A stretch of DNA of 64,000 nt. Source: Poa pratensis. Its lineage: Eukaryota; Streptophyta; Magnoliopsida; Poales; Poaceae. How positions within the stretch are numbered: position 1 is the first letter of the stretch; every line of letters begins with the position of its first letter. The stretch spans positions 22,896,431 through 22,960,430 of the forward strand of contig CAMZMU010000048.1 of assembly GCA_947311845.1 (NCBI GenBank). The letters are read 5' to 3'. Position numbers and translations under genes: made by a program. This document shows positions 31,854 through 45,400 of this stretch, in pieces. The notes under the pieces were generated by a model, which was given only the letters and a program-made list of their open reading frames with translations, made no database searches and was not told the origin of the DNA.

Positions 31854-34314
31854 TTAGTACGTCCGGACCATCAGACCGACACCCAATCCGACGCCCACGC
31901 ATACGCCAAGACCAATCCCGACTCCAACCCGCACACCAGCATTAAACCATGAAAGTGCACCATCCTCGCCATCTAGAAAGTCCTGCCTTGCATACAAGCT
32001 GTTATAGTCAACGTCCACATCTGTCTCGGATTTGGGATCCTGGAATTCGGATATCTGAAACGAGAGATGGGAGAGGAAATAATTCTGTCAGATATCAGTA
32101 CAATATGAACTAAATTACATGCATTGGTTGTTCACAAGATTGCAAAAAAAGAGAGACAGAAGAAAACCAGTCTAAGCTATTGAAGTACCACCAGCATTTG
32201 TCGCTGATCTTCTTCACAACACATCCTTGATATACATATCCTAACTATCCCATCAAATTTGGACTTTGTGTTCAACAGGATGGCAGCAAATAACTGAATA
32301 CCCGTTCTAGCATGCATCCAAAGATAAAGAAAAACATGTTTGGTGTTGTTCTTACAAAATATTAGGTTAACAGGACTTGATGTTAGTCGAACCAGATTAA
32401 ATAAAGAGCACGCATAAATCAACAGTCAAAAGTTGCATCATAAATCCGAAGGAAGACTTTTGTGGCAGCACCAGGAGAACTGCCACATACACATCAGTCA
32501 ATCCAAGTCAACCAATGAAATCTCTTCAGGAAGAACATTGCCAGTCTGACTTTCATTCTCATGGTCTTGTTAAATTCTAAGGTTTTGAATGTTGTAATAA
32601 CTCAATCGTTTGGCCATCAGCACTGAGGAGATTTCATTGCTGTATATCTGAGCTAAAGGAGTTTAGCACTGGAAACTCTCATAGGGGACATCTCTTGGGG
32701 TACAATCAATCTGCTACCTATGTTACTAATTCCGATGGGTATACATCTACTAGCTCGATAGTTTTTACATTCACACGTGTCAATGTTCAGTTTCTTATAC
32801 TGTTCACTTTATTCTACAAGCATGCACACCAACAAATGTCCACATATACACCAGAACAAGAAGTTCCATCATTGGAAAAGGGAAATAATGAGTATTATCA
32901 GGCCATATTTTATCTCATAGCCACCCTCCTAGAAGAATATTTAAGCAGCAAGTCAGAAACAACATTCAAAAATACTCCCTCCGTTCCACAATATAAGATG
33001 TTCTAGCTAGCTCACATGTTGGCTAGGTGCAAACCCAAATGAGTGTACATACACATTAAAACATGTCCACATACATCTAGATACATGTGAATGTGGACAA
33101 AAGCTAAAACATCTTATATTTAGGAACGGAGGGAGTAAAAGATAGCACTTGATAACATACTACGATGAGTATCACACACAGTCCACGTGAAAAGTGGCTT
33201 CTGTGGAAATAGTACCAAGGTAAAATGGGTATACAGATATGTTGATATTAGTTTAGTAGCACAAACATAAGAACACATACACAAATACAAAAAACAAGAG
33301 TTTGTCAATGTTTGTTAAGTTGAAATTTTATTGTGCATACTTGCAGGAATTTTTCTATGGCATGTGGTTCGAATATGGTTAAATGGGCTGGATAAGGAAG
33401 AAATTTGTCTAGAGAGTATACATCTGCTCCGATGGGTTTCATTATAGCAAATATGTCATGGGTGAGTCACTATTGTGTTGGGGAAATGCCGATTAAACCC
33501 AAAATAGTCCAGCACTCCCCCCCCCCCATGAATGTTTTAAGCATAAATTGTCATACAATGTAAGCTTAAAGGGACAAACATGAGACCAAATATGGAGTAG
33601 GAATTCTCGATATCACTGTGTGGATAAGTAGTGAAGTACCATCAACGGGTCGTCATGTGAGTTTTCTTTCTGCTGTTCAGTTGCTTCATTCTCAGGGATG
33701 GAATCCAGCTTTAGCTTCATTTGGGATTTCCTCCGTGATATATACTGGATCGTCTTGGTTAATATAATAGGTGTGCCAGAGAAAGTGCCAGCAACATAAA
33801 CCTCAACCACAGGATGTGCAGACTCAGGGCCGGTGGACATCTTCCCCTTCAAGAAACCACTAGCCGATGCTGACGACTGGCACTTTATATTCCACTTCTT
33901 GCTGCTGTTCTTCGGCTCCCCGACCACTCCATTGGCATTGCATAACTCCAGGTCTCCGGTGAGCAAGAGATCATTCTTATCAAAAACCTGAAACCTCACG
34001 CTCCCTGTCATCCTTATACTGTCCGTGCTCACGTACGTGGCTTCCTCAGTCTTCTTGTCGATCCTGTCCCTTCTGAGGGACGACGAGACGAACTCGGTGT
34101 GCATGCTGCTCCGCCGCCCGTTGACCTCGATGACGGTATCAGGAGACAGCGGGATGTGGTTGAGCGTGAGATGCTCGGGCGCGGACTCGTCCACCACGCA
34201 GTTGCTGACCCGCACATAGAACACCCTGAGGTCAAGCCAGGGTGACGACCTCGACGCGTAGAGCGGGTGCATGATGATTTTCCTGGCAGCCTCAAAGGCC
34301 ACCCGGTCCCCCAT
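31854..34314 (-). CDS. Uncharacterized At1g01500-like protein with glycine-zipper tail
   Basis: Two coding exons, 34314-33640 and 32054-31854, give 291 residues. The start is MGDRVAFEAARKIIMHPLYA; an in-frame TGA lies a short way upstream. Conserved wording includes SPWLDLRVFYVRVSN, LRRDRIDKKTEEATYVSTDS and GTFSGTPIILTKTIQ, matching the plant family of Arabidopsis At1g01500, whose function is unknown. The second exon ends in a hydrophobic Gly/Val segment (VGVGIGLGVCVGVGLGVGL), probably a membrane anchor. A non-coding exon probably ends at 34705 and joins an acceptor at 34384. The frame ends at a TAA after MVRTY, but the following 12 codons (STSRNFRRRLP then stop) match the expected basic tail of the family, so the stop may be a recent CAA-to-TAA change. 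The intron carries a Stowaway MITE. Confidence 0.85.
32973..33137. mobile_element. Stowaway MITE in intron
   Basis: 165 bp with TACTCCCTCCGTTCC at the left and GGAACGGAGGGAGTA at the right, TA borders, and pairing inward (AATATAAGATGTTCTAGCT against AGCTAAAACATCTTATATTT). It lies in the intron of the At1g01500-like gene. The near-perfect ends suggest a fairly young copy. Confidence 0.95.
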
Positions 34315-34383
34315 CTCGATCTTGTTTGTATATACTGCCAAGACGCGGCTTTCACTCAAACCACAAACTTTTCAATTCCACTG

Positions 34384-34900
34384 CCTGTAACAGAAAATTT
34401 CAGGTCAGTACAGAAGAGTTGGGTTCAAGTGACATAATCCTAGGAAACCCTATCTATCTTACAGCCGAATTCAGCACGACCATCATTTTATTGCATAGAA
34501 CAGCTCGAACATCAATTCAATTGACTACAAGTACCAGGGAAAATTTGGGAAATTGAACTGCTGATAGGGAGTACTACACAAACCCAGCAAACAAAATACA
34601 CGATGAACAGGACGGATCGGCGCGTCCGTCCCAGAAAGAAAAGTTTAATTAGACTGCTCATCATGGCCAAGAGAAAAAAAAACAAGTAGGTTAGGGTTCG
34701 TCACCAGCCAAAGAATCCGATCCCTGGTCGAGCTCCGGGTGGATCTCCAACGCGCGCCAATCCAGTGGAGCCGATGGAGAGGATGAATCCGATATGAGCG
34801 AAGAATCCCTTGCAGTGGAAGGAGGAGGCGGAGGGAGGCGTGCTGGTGGGCGCGCGCAGAGGGGATCGCGAGGGGAAGAGGAAAAAGGAAGGAGGATAAG
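34384..34900 (-). promoter_or_regulatory. 5' UTR exon and leader intron of the At1g01500-like gene
   Basis: A purine/pyrimidine-biased leader on the minus strand (about 34880-34706) ends at a GTGACG donor; the matching acceptor is TTACAG at 34385-34387. Leader introns of this size are common in grass genes and can raise expression. The transcription start is not determined. Confidence 0.5.
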
Positions 34901-35059
34901 GACTGGAGGATGGTATTTCCGATATTTTCCGGGTAGTTTTGTGCACGTAATAATGTGGACGGATTGGAAAGAGATACTTGCGGCCCATCTTTCTTAACCG
35001 TTTGACTAGGTTTTTTCTTCTTTGGAATTGTTTATCTTCATATTGCCTTTTTAGCAACT

Positions 35060-37210
35060 TGGCACTACACGTGAATTGTGCAACTTCGCAGTAGACTTGA
35101 ATTTATGTCGTAGCTTATGCTCAGTTTGCGGTTGCTGAACTGTGGTGTGTTGTGATTATTTCGTGTAAACTACACATAAAAGTAGGCAAAAGCTATCTTC
35201 AACAAGAGTTGGCAAAACCGGATTAAACACACATTAAAATATTAAAATAGACAAAAATGCGTGGAAAAAAATGGGCGATGATCCCTTGCACTGTCACACA
35301 CACAACCTAGTTGATGTCTAGCCAAGGTCGAATTACACTCGCAATAATTACGAAAAGCTAGTGATGACTACTAGTTGCAATTGTTGTCAACCAAAGTTTC
35401 ATTGGCCATTACACGACTTTGTTTGTGGTTCACCTTAGACTCGACAATATCGTATTGTCCATGTGGATCATGTCTGAGACCCTAGTGCACAAATGGATCT
35501 AGAATTTTACCAGCGAGGATGGTGTTGCATTACAAATCCAGCACATAAGTACAAAAAATCACAAAAGTAACTCATAAAAAGTAGTATAATCCGGTATAGT
35601 AGTATCCATACACCAAGGCGTAAGTTAAATGTTTTTGGATTGTTCCTATCCCACTATAGAGATTTTCCACGACACTGGTAATGTGATATCGACGGCCTAA
35701 AATGTGGATTAGGGCACTTTAATTTACAGAAAACTTGCGGAACGCTAACAAAGATAAGTTCCCTTTCATAAGCTTCTCATCAACTTATACAGTATCAGAA
35801 TTATAGAAAAACTATTTTCACCAAAAAATATTATCATTGCTTTATTATCCCCAAACCCTGGACTCTATCTAAAACACAGTACCTTATCCACTTGACAAAT
35901 ACATGCGGGCCCATGGGACCAGGTTAGCTACAGGGCGATGTATCCACGCGACACAACCATGCCCACACGTGGGGTGGTGCGTGTGGCTCCCGCACCAATC
36001 CAAGGAGCTAGCTCACCTAAATCCAAAGAAAAGAAAAAATATCTCTGTCACTGTCTCCGGCCATGACTAATTTAATCTAATCGCCGCTGCACCAGTTAAC
36101 TTGAGGCTCTCGAATGCTCTCGTCGGATGGTCGGCAACACACCAGATCCAACGTACCTACTGTATCTGCTTAAGATCCGGCTTTGTCTTTTTTGTTCGTA
36201 CTGTAATCGTGGTTGTCCTTGCGACGAATTGATTTGCGAATACAGCAGCAGCCAGTAGGTAAGATTGCTGGTCTTCAGGGTGAGTCGTCGTGGTGTCTTG
36301 TTTGTTCAGACTTGGCTTGAGAGAAGAAAAATGCATCCATTTTAGTGTGTGAAATCATGCGCTAATGGATGTTTTTCCAGTCAAAAGAAGTTAGGTTAGT
36401 GCTTGGGTCATGTTTTGTCACATCATTTGCAGAGACTGGTTAGAAATTAAGACCTACTCCTGTATGCAAGGCCATCATCTATCTGAACCTGGTCATTGAT
36501 GAAATTCTCTTCATTTTCTTCATTATTACCATCACCAAGCAAGCGAAAATGCATCTGGTTGCTATTCTGCCGTGCACAATACAGATAGAACCAAATAGCA
36601 GGGAAGCTGTCATCTGCCGCAAAATCACCATCGAACCAGCAAGAGAGCTATCAGAGGTAGTCATCATGGCAGCAGTCAACTGGACAAGTTCACAGTGTCG
36701 ATGATCCGAGCCATGTTTTGACTCGGGACAGGATGCAGACAAGTTCATCGGAAGGACAGAGTTACACAAGAATAGCAGGCCGCCCACGCAATCACATCAG
36801 CCAAGTGTATGATAGAGCACCGCACGGCTCCCCTTCTTGCTAACAAAGGATGACAACAAGTAATGGAGAGATTAGTCCAAACCAAAGCATGACAGGGCTT
36901 AACAGCGCATCGTGTTCCACTTGTAAACTCTGTCGGCTATGCCAATAATAATCAACAGAACCAGTAAAATAGGATCAAATCACGGTACAGTAAAATACTC
37001 TTTTATTTCCTCCTTTTTGTTGAGGAACGGTACAGCACTAGATGGTGTAGCATACACTTACTTTCAGCAGGAATGAAAAAACATTGTGATATTCAAGGAT
37101 AAGATACAACTAAAAAAGGACACATACATGATCAGGTACGCTATATGGCAAAACACAACATGCCTGATTATTGCTGTACAGCAGGCAGGTTGTGGGGCAT
37201 CAGGGACTAG
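35060..37210. other. Intergenic DNA
   Basis: No supported gene. 35060-36470 is mostly AT-rich; 36470-37210 probably includes 3' flank of the AE7-like gene. A minus-strand frame at 36479-36787 has no recognisable motif. Confidence 0.4.
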
Positions 37211-39243
37211 TTAATACGAGGATGGATGATCCGAGCAGAGGCAATCATCGACCAACTGGCGGAGATTGGGGTTCTCCAAGGCTGCCGCGACTCGCTCCTT
37301 GTCGTTCAGTTGTTTGTTTACTGTCAGTTCAGCATGTTAATTGTTATGGACTTAGATTCACAGCACATTAACACAATATACTAAAGCTCCTCTGTTCAAA
37401 TAATTACGCAATGCAACCACCATTCACATTCTCCAGGTTAAGTTGACCGTTTTCAGCAGGTAAAATGTAAAATGGATCTGTTGTATAAGTTTATGGGATA
37501 TGCTGCCCTTTGATGAGTAATAATGCCCAGTTTATAATAGACTGACAGCAACAAGCTTAGCCACGAATTAGATATGTGTTATCTTACACACCTGATTCTT
37601 CATTAGCAAGAGATCCTGGAGCAACTCTAATGTCAATCTGTATATTCATGCACAAAAAAGGAAATAATGGATTAGATAAAATTATGAAGGGAAGGTAGTT
37701 TGCATTATTCCTCCCAGGCAGATAAAAAACCATCATAAATGGTGTTCAGTAGGTTTATTAAAATATTATAATGCTAATCCTTATAAGTCCCCACATATGA
37801 CCAGCCTAAGAGCTTCTAAGTGCATGAGATTGCAAACATGAACAAATGTACATGTGGAAATGTCTTGATAGATGAGAAAAAACAATATGAACTAACGGTC
37901 AAATTTGTGACATTCCATCTATCCCATGTTTCACCACACAGAGACAGAAGGAAACCAAAGTTGCCTAATTTGAACGTGTAAACTCTAAAAGATTGCATAA
38001 ATGGTTGTTGATGGCACGTATGCTATGTAAAACATGTGATCTATAAGCGTTTCAACTATTCGACTTAATGAGAACTCCAGGAATATAAAAACATACTAAG
38101 CACCTTGAAATGCGGAGGAAAGTTTTGCATCAACTTAAGCCTGAGGCACAGACCAATCACTGTAGCCATACTGCAGTGTTGCACAGTTGGGGTGAAGGTT
38201 ATCCTGCAGGCAATTGTAAGGTGTGATCAGTGATCCCAAGAAACTGAAGCTGGACCATAGTTCTTGGCTTCTTGCGTGAAGATAAACATCTTTTCTGTAC
38301 GAGCAGACTGTATTGTACAAATGAGAGTAATGGAGGATGCTCGCAATAAGCAAATGTATATGACAATTGCAGATCATGTATACAAGAAAGAAGACATGTA
38401 TGGACAAGCATACTCAGCAAGCTAGTAGAAAATCAAATCCCAACCAGTATTCAACCAGCAAGCTAGTAGCAAATGCATCCTGACAATTCGAGCGTTTTTT
38501 ATAAGAAGCAGTCAGCGTTGCACTCCTGTAGGCAGCATTCTTTCAAGATCACACTCGGAATATCCTCTAAGACGTTTTGGTAGGCTAGCCTAACAAAACG
38601 TCTTATAATTTGAGACGGAGGAAGTAGATGATAAAGCTCCTGTAAAGCTTCATATTGTGATTTGTATCAATTATCTTTCACATATGACATATGTGAATCC
38701 GGCTAGCTGGACTGCCTGCACATAGTGTACATTTCAACTACAAGCCCACAATGATTCTGACTTCTAAGATTGGAAGGGGATCATAGGCGTATGAGTACAT
38801 GAACTATAAGCAATTAACGTGGGAAATTAACAGTAAGCACTACCTCCTAGTCCCGGCCTCTAGCAATTTGATAATTCCGTACCCCCCAATAAATAGAAAC
38901 CTCGAGCTCGTTCCGCGCATACGTACTGGATGTGGCCGAGCTTCTCGTCGACGGAGACGGACTCCTGGGAGAGCACGCTGAGCTGCTCCAGCGAGTAGGG
39001 GTGCTCCGGGTCCTTGATGTCCCGCACCGTATCTGAAGATGAAACCACGGCACGGCGCACCAGATCAGTTCATCTCGGTGAAGCTAAGCAATGAAGGGGG
39101 GGAAATGAAGAGGGATTCGGGAGGGAAGTTGTGCTTCCGTTACCGAAGACGTCGAGCGCGTCGAGAGCGGCGTGCACGGGGTGGGCGGCGCGCTCCGGCC
39201 GCTCGTGCACCACCGGGTTCGCGTTGATCATTCCCACCGTCAT
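37211..39243 (-). CDS. MIP18/AE7-like cytosolic Fe-S assembly factor
   Basis: Five exons with clean GT-AG borders: 39243-39144, 39032-38927, 38203-38104, 37637-37592, 37320-37211, summing to 462 nt and 153 residues with no break. The start [20 protein letters not shown] matches the plant AE7 family. [20 protein letters not shown] is the MIP18 (DUF59) core, [20 protein letters not shown] contains the conserved reactive Cys region, and [16 protein letters not shown] is the conserved C-terminal helix. Family members act late in the cytosolic iron-sulfur assembly pathway, handing clusters to DNA-metabolism enzymes together with MET18 and CIA1. The wording fits AE7-like 1 better than AE7 itself, which is an inference. 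It is head-to-head with the PPR gene. Confidence 0.93.
38568..38628. mobile_element. Truncated Stowaway-type MITE in AE7-like intron 2
   Basis: AAGACGTTTTG pairs with CAAAACGTCTT around a short loop (GTAGGCTAGCCTA), and the right end reads TTTGAGACGGAGGAAGTA, close to the usual terminal motif. The left terminal motif is missing. Confidence 0.7.
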
Positions 39244-39473
39244 CTCCCCCCTCCCTCCTCTTCTTCGGTGCGGTGGCGGTGTGCGTGCGACTTCGGGAAG
39301 AGAGAAGATGAGGACAAAATTATTGGCGAACTTCCGTTACCTGTGAGCTGTGACTGTGACCCTGTGATTTGTGGGGAAAGTGAAGCTACTGACTGAGCGA
39401 GCCGGTTTTGCTTAGATCGCGTGGGCCGCGGCCCGCTGACCCGCAAGCGGAAGCCCGCTGACTCTTCCGCGAC
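39244..39473. promoter_or_regulatory. Compact shared promoter interval, AE7-like and PPR genes
   Basis: Only 230 bp separate the minus-strand ATG at 39243 from the first plus-strand ATG at 39474. The interval must hold both 5' UTRs and both core promoters. A CT-rich patch sits next to the AE7-like start. No clear TATA box is visible for either gene, as is common for housekeeping promoters. Confidence 0.6.
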
Positions 39474-41878
39474 ATGCGAGATGCCGCCCTGGAGCTCCAC
39501 GCCGGGCCGCCGCGGACGGCAATGGTGGCCTCCGCCAGCGACCACTACGCGCGCCTCCTGCGGCTGTGCGAGACGGCCGCCAACCCGGGCGCCGGGCGCG
39601 CCATCCACGCACGCGCCGTCAAGGCTGGCCTCCTCGCCAGCGCCTACCTCTGCAACAACCTCCTCTCCTACTACGCCGCTGGACGAGGCGGCGGCGGCGC
39701 AGGCTTCCGGGAGGCGCGGCGCCTGTTCGATGAGATCCCCGCGGAGCAGCGAAACGTGTTCACGTGGAACTCGCTGCTGTCTATGTACGCCAAGTCCGGC
39801 CGCCTGGCCGACGCCCGCGCAGTGTTCGCGGGAATGCCCGAGCGCGACGCCGTGTCGTGGACCGTCATGGTCGTCGGGCTCAACCGCGTCTGCCGGTTCG
39901 GGGAGGCCGTCCGGACGTTCCTGGACATGGTCGCGGACGAGCTGGCGCCGACGCAGTTCACGCTCACCAACGTGCTCTCGTCATGTGCCGCAACGGAAGC
40001 CGGCAGGGCCGGGAGGAAGGTCCATTCCTTTGTTGTCAAACTCGGCCTGAGCAGCTGCGTGCCGGTGGCCAACTCGGTGCTCAACATGTACGGCAAGTGC
40101 GGAGATGCTGAGACGGTGAGGGCTGTGTTTGAAAGGATGCCCGAGCGGAGCGTGTCGAGCTGGAACGCCATGGTGTCGCTACACGCGCATCTGGGGAGGA
40201 TGGACCTTGCTCTGTCCATGTTCGAGAGCATGCCAGACCGGACCAACATCTCGTGGAACGCAGTCATCGCAGGGTACAACCAGAATGGGCTCGATGCCAA
40301 GGCACTATTGTTCTTCTCGCGAATGCTGGGTGAGTCTTCCATGGAGCCTGATGATATCACAATCACCAGCGTCCTATCTGCTTGTGCCAACCTCGGCACG
40401 GTGAGCATAGGAAAGCAGGTGCACGCATATATCTTGAGGAGTGGAATTGCGTACACCTGTCAGGTCACGAATGCCCTCATCTCAATGTATGCCAAGTCTG
40501 GCAGTGTTGAGAATGCCAGAAGGGTCATGGACCAGGCAGTGGTGGCCGATCTCAATGTGATATCCTTCACTGCTCTCCTGGAAGGCTATGTTAAGCTTGG
40601 TGACATGAAGTGTGCGAGAGAAATCTTCAATGTTATGAATAATCGAGATGTTGTAGCCTGGACTGCGATGATTGTCGGCTATCAGCAGAATGGTCACAAC
40701 GATGAGGCCATGGATCTCTTCAGGTCAATGATTAGAAGTGGACCAGAACCTAACAGCTATACGCTTGCTGCTGTTCTTAGCATATGCGCGAGCCTGGCAT
40801 GTCTTGACTACGGCAAGCAGATCCATTGCAAGGCTATCAGGTCACTGCAAGAGCAATCTAGCTCCGTCAGCAACGCCATTGTCACCATGTACGCAAGGTC
40901 AGGCTGCTTGCCATGGGCGACGAGGGTATTTGATCGGGTCCGCTGGCGCAAGGAGACGGTCACATGGACGTCGATGATTGTAGCTTTAGCACAGCATGGC
41001 CTGGGAGAAGATGCTGTTGGCCTGTTTGAAGAAATGCTTCGTGTTGGTGTGAAGCCGGACCGCATAACCTATGTCGGTGTGCTTTCAGCCTGCGCGCATG
41101 CCGGTTTTGTGGACGAAGGGAAGATGTACTATCAGCAAATGCAGGACAAGCACGGCATTGTACCTGAACTGAGCCATTATGCCTGCATGGTCGACCTCCT
41201 CGCCCGCAGCGGACTACTCTCTGAAGCTCAGGACTTCATTCAACAAATGGCTGTGGAGCCCGATGTAATAACCTGGGCATCACTCCTTTCAGCTTGCAGA
41301 GTGCACAAGAATGCACACTTGGCAGAACTGGCAGCAGAGAAGCTACTGTCAATTGATCCGGACAACAGCGGCGCCTACTCCGCTCTCTCCAACGTCTACT
41401 CTGCCTGCGGGAGGTGGAACGACGCCGCGAAGATCTGGAAGCGGAGGAAGGACAAGGCTGTGAAAAAGGAGACAGGTTTCAGCTGGACTCACGTACATAA
41501 CAGAGTCCATGTCTTTGGAGCAGACGATGTCCTGCATCCGCAGAGAGACGCCGTTTACAGGACGGCTGCCAAGATGTGGGAGGACATCAAGAAGGCGGGC
41601 TTCGTGCCCGACCTCAATCGGTCCTGCACGACGTCGACGACGAGCTCAAGGAGGAGATGCTGAGCCGTCACAGTGAGAAGCTCGCCATCGCGTTCGGCCT
41701 CATCAGCACACGAGAGGGGACGACGCTGCGGATCATGAAGAACCTGCGGGTGTGCAACGACTGCCACACCGCGATCAAGTTCATCTCCCAGGTCGCAGAC
41801 AGGGAGATCATACTGCGAGACGCGACGAGGTTTCATCATTTCAGGGATGGGTTGTGCTCGTGTAAAGATTATTGGTAG
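39474..41878 (+). CDS. DYW-type pentatricopeptide repeat protein (At2g22070-like)
   Basis: An intronless PLS-class PPR gene. Repeats run from near residue 25 ([18 protein letters not shown]) through many P, L and S motifs such as [20 protein letters not shown] and [20 protein letters not shown], then E and E+ motifs ([37 protein letters not shown]) and the DYW deaminase-like domain with [27 protein letters not shown] and the terminal CSCKDYW. The HxE and CxxCH zinc and catalytic motifs are present. DYW proteins act in C-to-U RNA editing in plastids or mitochondria; the exact target is unknown. A one-base break near 41614 (ACCTCAATCG) moves the DYW domain to another frame; with one base restored the length becomes 2406 nt, a multiple of three. 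Start could be 39474 or the ATG at 39522, the latter giving about 785 residues. Confidence 0.9.
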
Positions 41879-42414
41879 AAAACCCGTGGCTCCCAAGGAA
41901 GGAAAAATCATTTGTTGTTTCATTCTTGCAAATGTAACCGCTCCTCAAGAACAAAAACAAAGTATCAGCTCTCGCTAAACAAGTGAAGTTAGATAATACT
42001 GCTAACTGTAAACTGTAGGGTTTCCTTTGTGATAGAAAAGCCAAAGTGTAAACATAGCACGATGATTTGTATTATTCCTTTAACCAGTTTTCAATATGTC
42101 ACAAACGTGTCACCATCTGTGTCTAAGCGATCAGCCAGAACGTGGACCCATTTAACCAGTTTTCAGTACTCAGTTGTACATTCGCCGCACTGGATGCCTG
42201 GATGGGATTACAGAAACATCACTAGCAGAAAATTTTCAGGTGTCAAAAGAACAGATGTTACATGTTGTAAACACTCAAGTATTGAGGCACAAATGGCACA
42301 GGAGCACCAGTCTCTCACAATTCTTGATTCCAAAATTTCGACTACTGGGATGTGGTACATAAGTTAGTCACTGAAAGCAGCCGTCCCATGGCTTGGTGAC
42401 AAGATTGGCCAAGG
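41879..42414. other. Convergent 3' intergenic region
   Basis: The PPR gene and TYW1 end tail-to-tail 536 bp apart. The interval presumably holds both 3' UTRs. No other feature seen. Confidence 0.45.
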
Positions 42415-45400
42415 TTATCCTTTAAGGGCTGCGGCTCCATGGCGCCTTTCCTTCTTGAAGCGAGCTTGATCTGGGTCGAAGCCACCTTCCTCTGCACCAT
42501 AGACTGCCCAAGAAGGTGTCATGGCCATGTAATCACTGCTCTTGAAAGGCTTTCCAGACATCACCTGCATTGGTGAATGAATTGTCAATTCAGATGTGCA
42601 AACTATCTTCTTATGTGTGTCACATCTTAATCTCAAACTAACAGTTAAGGCCGAGTAAATGTATAGAGTAAAGGACAACAATGACAATACAAAAATATGG
42701 AACCCAAGACATTACCATTTTGAACATGGGTTCAAAACTTCATATGCACCGACTGTTATTTTGAGTACTTGTGCAGCATTAAATTTCCCAAAGAACCATA
42801 GTACTGGGACATGTTAGGATATGCACATGCAAAAGTTTGTGCAAAAAATATGGTCATATTTGTGCACACATTTATACATGTGTGCAACGGTGCCTAGTGG
42901 TCCTTTTTTGCACAATATTTTATGTAACCATGTGCTAAGATGATCTGGTGCTGTAATGTTTTGTTTTTACTGCCTCATATAAATATAATAAATACTTGGA
43001 TGTGAACATAGACTCATATGTACAAGACCATTTCAAAGATGATGCATAAAGAATACTAAATTCTTTACCAAAACAAATGCTCAACCCAGTATTAATTCTT
43101 GTTGAAGAAAGCTCACCAGTTCATTGAATCGGTCATAATCTATCCAGGTATGCCATTTGCCATTGATCTTAAACTTATCCACCTTTGCTAGTAGAACACA
43201 GCATGAATGCACATGCTCACAGGCTAATTCATATACGCCGCCACTTTTGGTTGCCAACACCTCAGAGAATTCTTTTACATCAGCGTGCCAGGGGACATTT
43301 TCCATTGTCAACTTTGAAGTTGCTGACCTGTATGCATTACAGGAAAATATCAGATGAGAAAATCAGCAACCCAAGAAGCCAAGCCAGAATCAGCAGGTGT
43401 GTTCTTTTCTTAAAATTCACTTACGAGCCACAGTACGTCACACCCTTGATTTCGATGAAATCAGGTTGCCCAAGTTCTAATAGGTTTGCATACGCATCTA
43501 TCTCTTCCACATTCCAGCCTTTGACCAATGTCAGTCTGTACACTGTCCTTTGATCTTTGTCATGCAGGGACTTGAGAGAATCCTATTGCAGCATCGAAAT
43601 AAAAGATATAAAACAATACAGTTAGTATTTGTAAACCATAATTTCATGATGTGCATCTGCAAATATTTCTGCATATCTACCAGAAAACGCTCCCAAAAGT
43701 CCGAAAAGAGTGGCCTGTCAACAGCCTTCAGGCTCTCTTTTGTAGCTGCATCCACGCTGACATATAGCTGCAACCATAGAGGCATTATAATTATCTTTAG
43801 AATGTGTTGTTTGGGCATCCAAATGCCAAGGTCTGGGTCTTAATTTGAATCTATTGAGAATATGACCTGAGTGATTGGCTTCAGCTCCTTAATCTTATCA
43901 GGAAATTGAGCATTTGTAACCAGAAACGTAGATATATGTCTGCGATGTAGGTCATCAACCAGAGCATTTATCTCTGGGTACATAATTGGTTCACCAACAA
44001 GAGATAATGCACAATGTCTAGGGGATAGGCCCTCTGCTAGCCGCTCTGCCTTTACTCCTGAAAGAAAGAGAGCAAGAAACAACATGATTAAAGACTGCAG
44101 TGTACTGCTTGATGATACACATAGTATGGTACTAACATATATTCCTGACAGAAACTCCATATTATGTAATCAACGGCTTTACAGGATATTTTACAAGGTT
44201 CTATTAATCATGTAGGGCCTAAGTTCTCAGCACTGCAGGCTGAGTACAAAATAAAGAGATTAAAAGAAGTTAACATTTTGACCCTGCCATATCTTAATGG
44301 AACACTTCCACCACGGTTATTGCTGGCGTATGCATGGAAACATTCTAAGGTTGTATCCGTTTAGGCAAGTTACCGGCGTTTTGTCATGGATCTACTTTTT
44401 GTTTGGGTACTAAAATATGCAGTGCGACTTTAATAGGACTTTCCAGTAATGCATACCTGGCACGCCTTTCATTTGCTTAACCATCTTCCTGTGTTCATCA
44501 ATTGCAGTATTAACAATGTCAAGAGGATCGTCCATCTTCCACTTCCAACTCTTGCCAACAGGATTTGTGTGATGCCTCCAACAGAACACACACTTATTTG
44601 CACAAGCCAAACTTGGAGTTGCCTCCATGCATCTACCAAATTGAGCATATAATCAAAAAAACACGCAAGGAAGCAAACCACATCATAATATGTTCTACGG
44701 GTCTATGTTAAGAGACAGATCTGTGTCATGGAACATTTATGAACCAAGTCCAACAAGCAATCTAGTACCATGTTACAGAAGCAAAAGAAAAATCACCTGT
44801 GGCTTTCTATGCCATAAAATGAGTGCTTGTAACACCCTCCACGACCTCGGAGCTGTGACTTTGTCCATCTACAGATCTTCACCCCACTATGAGAACCAAC
44901 AATTTTGTAGCCCTGTAAAAACACAAGGATTGAAATACAATAAGTAGAATGACAAAAATATACAGATAAAGAACATAAACTATAGACAAGAACTAAAAAC
45001 TGTTAACCCCACTTATACAGATAATGATTCTATCTTACAGACATCTGAGTAAAATACACAACGCTAGTGTTAACCAACATCGGTTTGGCATCAGTAAATA
45101 ATTGTCTTAGATCCTAACCAGAAGTTTCACAAAGATGCTTGGTCGATTACTTGGCACTTGCTTCAATGAACTCACTCTATCATAGCATATTGCCAAGCTA
45201 AATATTCTACACGGACCATTAGTTCCACTAGCAGGACGTACACTAGTTCAATAAATTTATTGAAGGAAACTACTTCATTAGCTTCCTAGCTATGCTTGTA
45301 ACTTGCCAGCCCACAAAGGTCTTCGAATTTTGCTCTAATTCATTATCATTGATGTATATGAACACATAGATCAAAAATAACAGAATGTGCAGTACTCTAT

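Noticed and set aside
36479..36787. 102-codon minus-strand frame downstream of the AE7-like gene
   Set aside because: No recognisable motif or splice context; more likely 3' flank.
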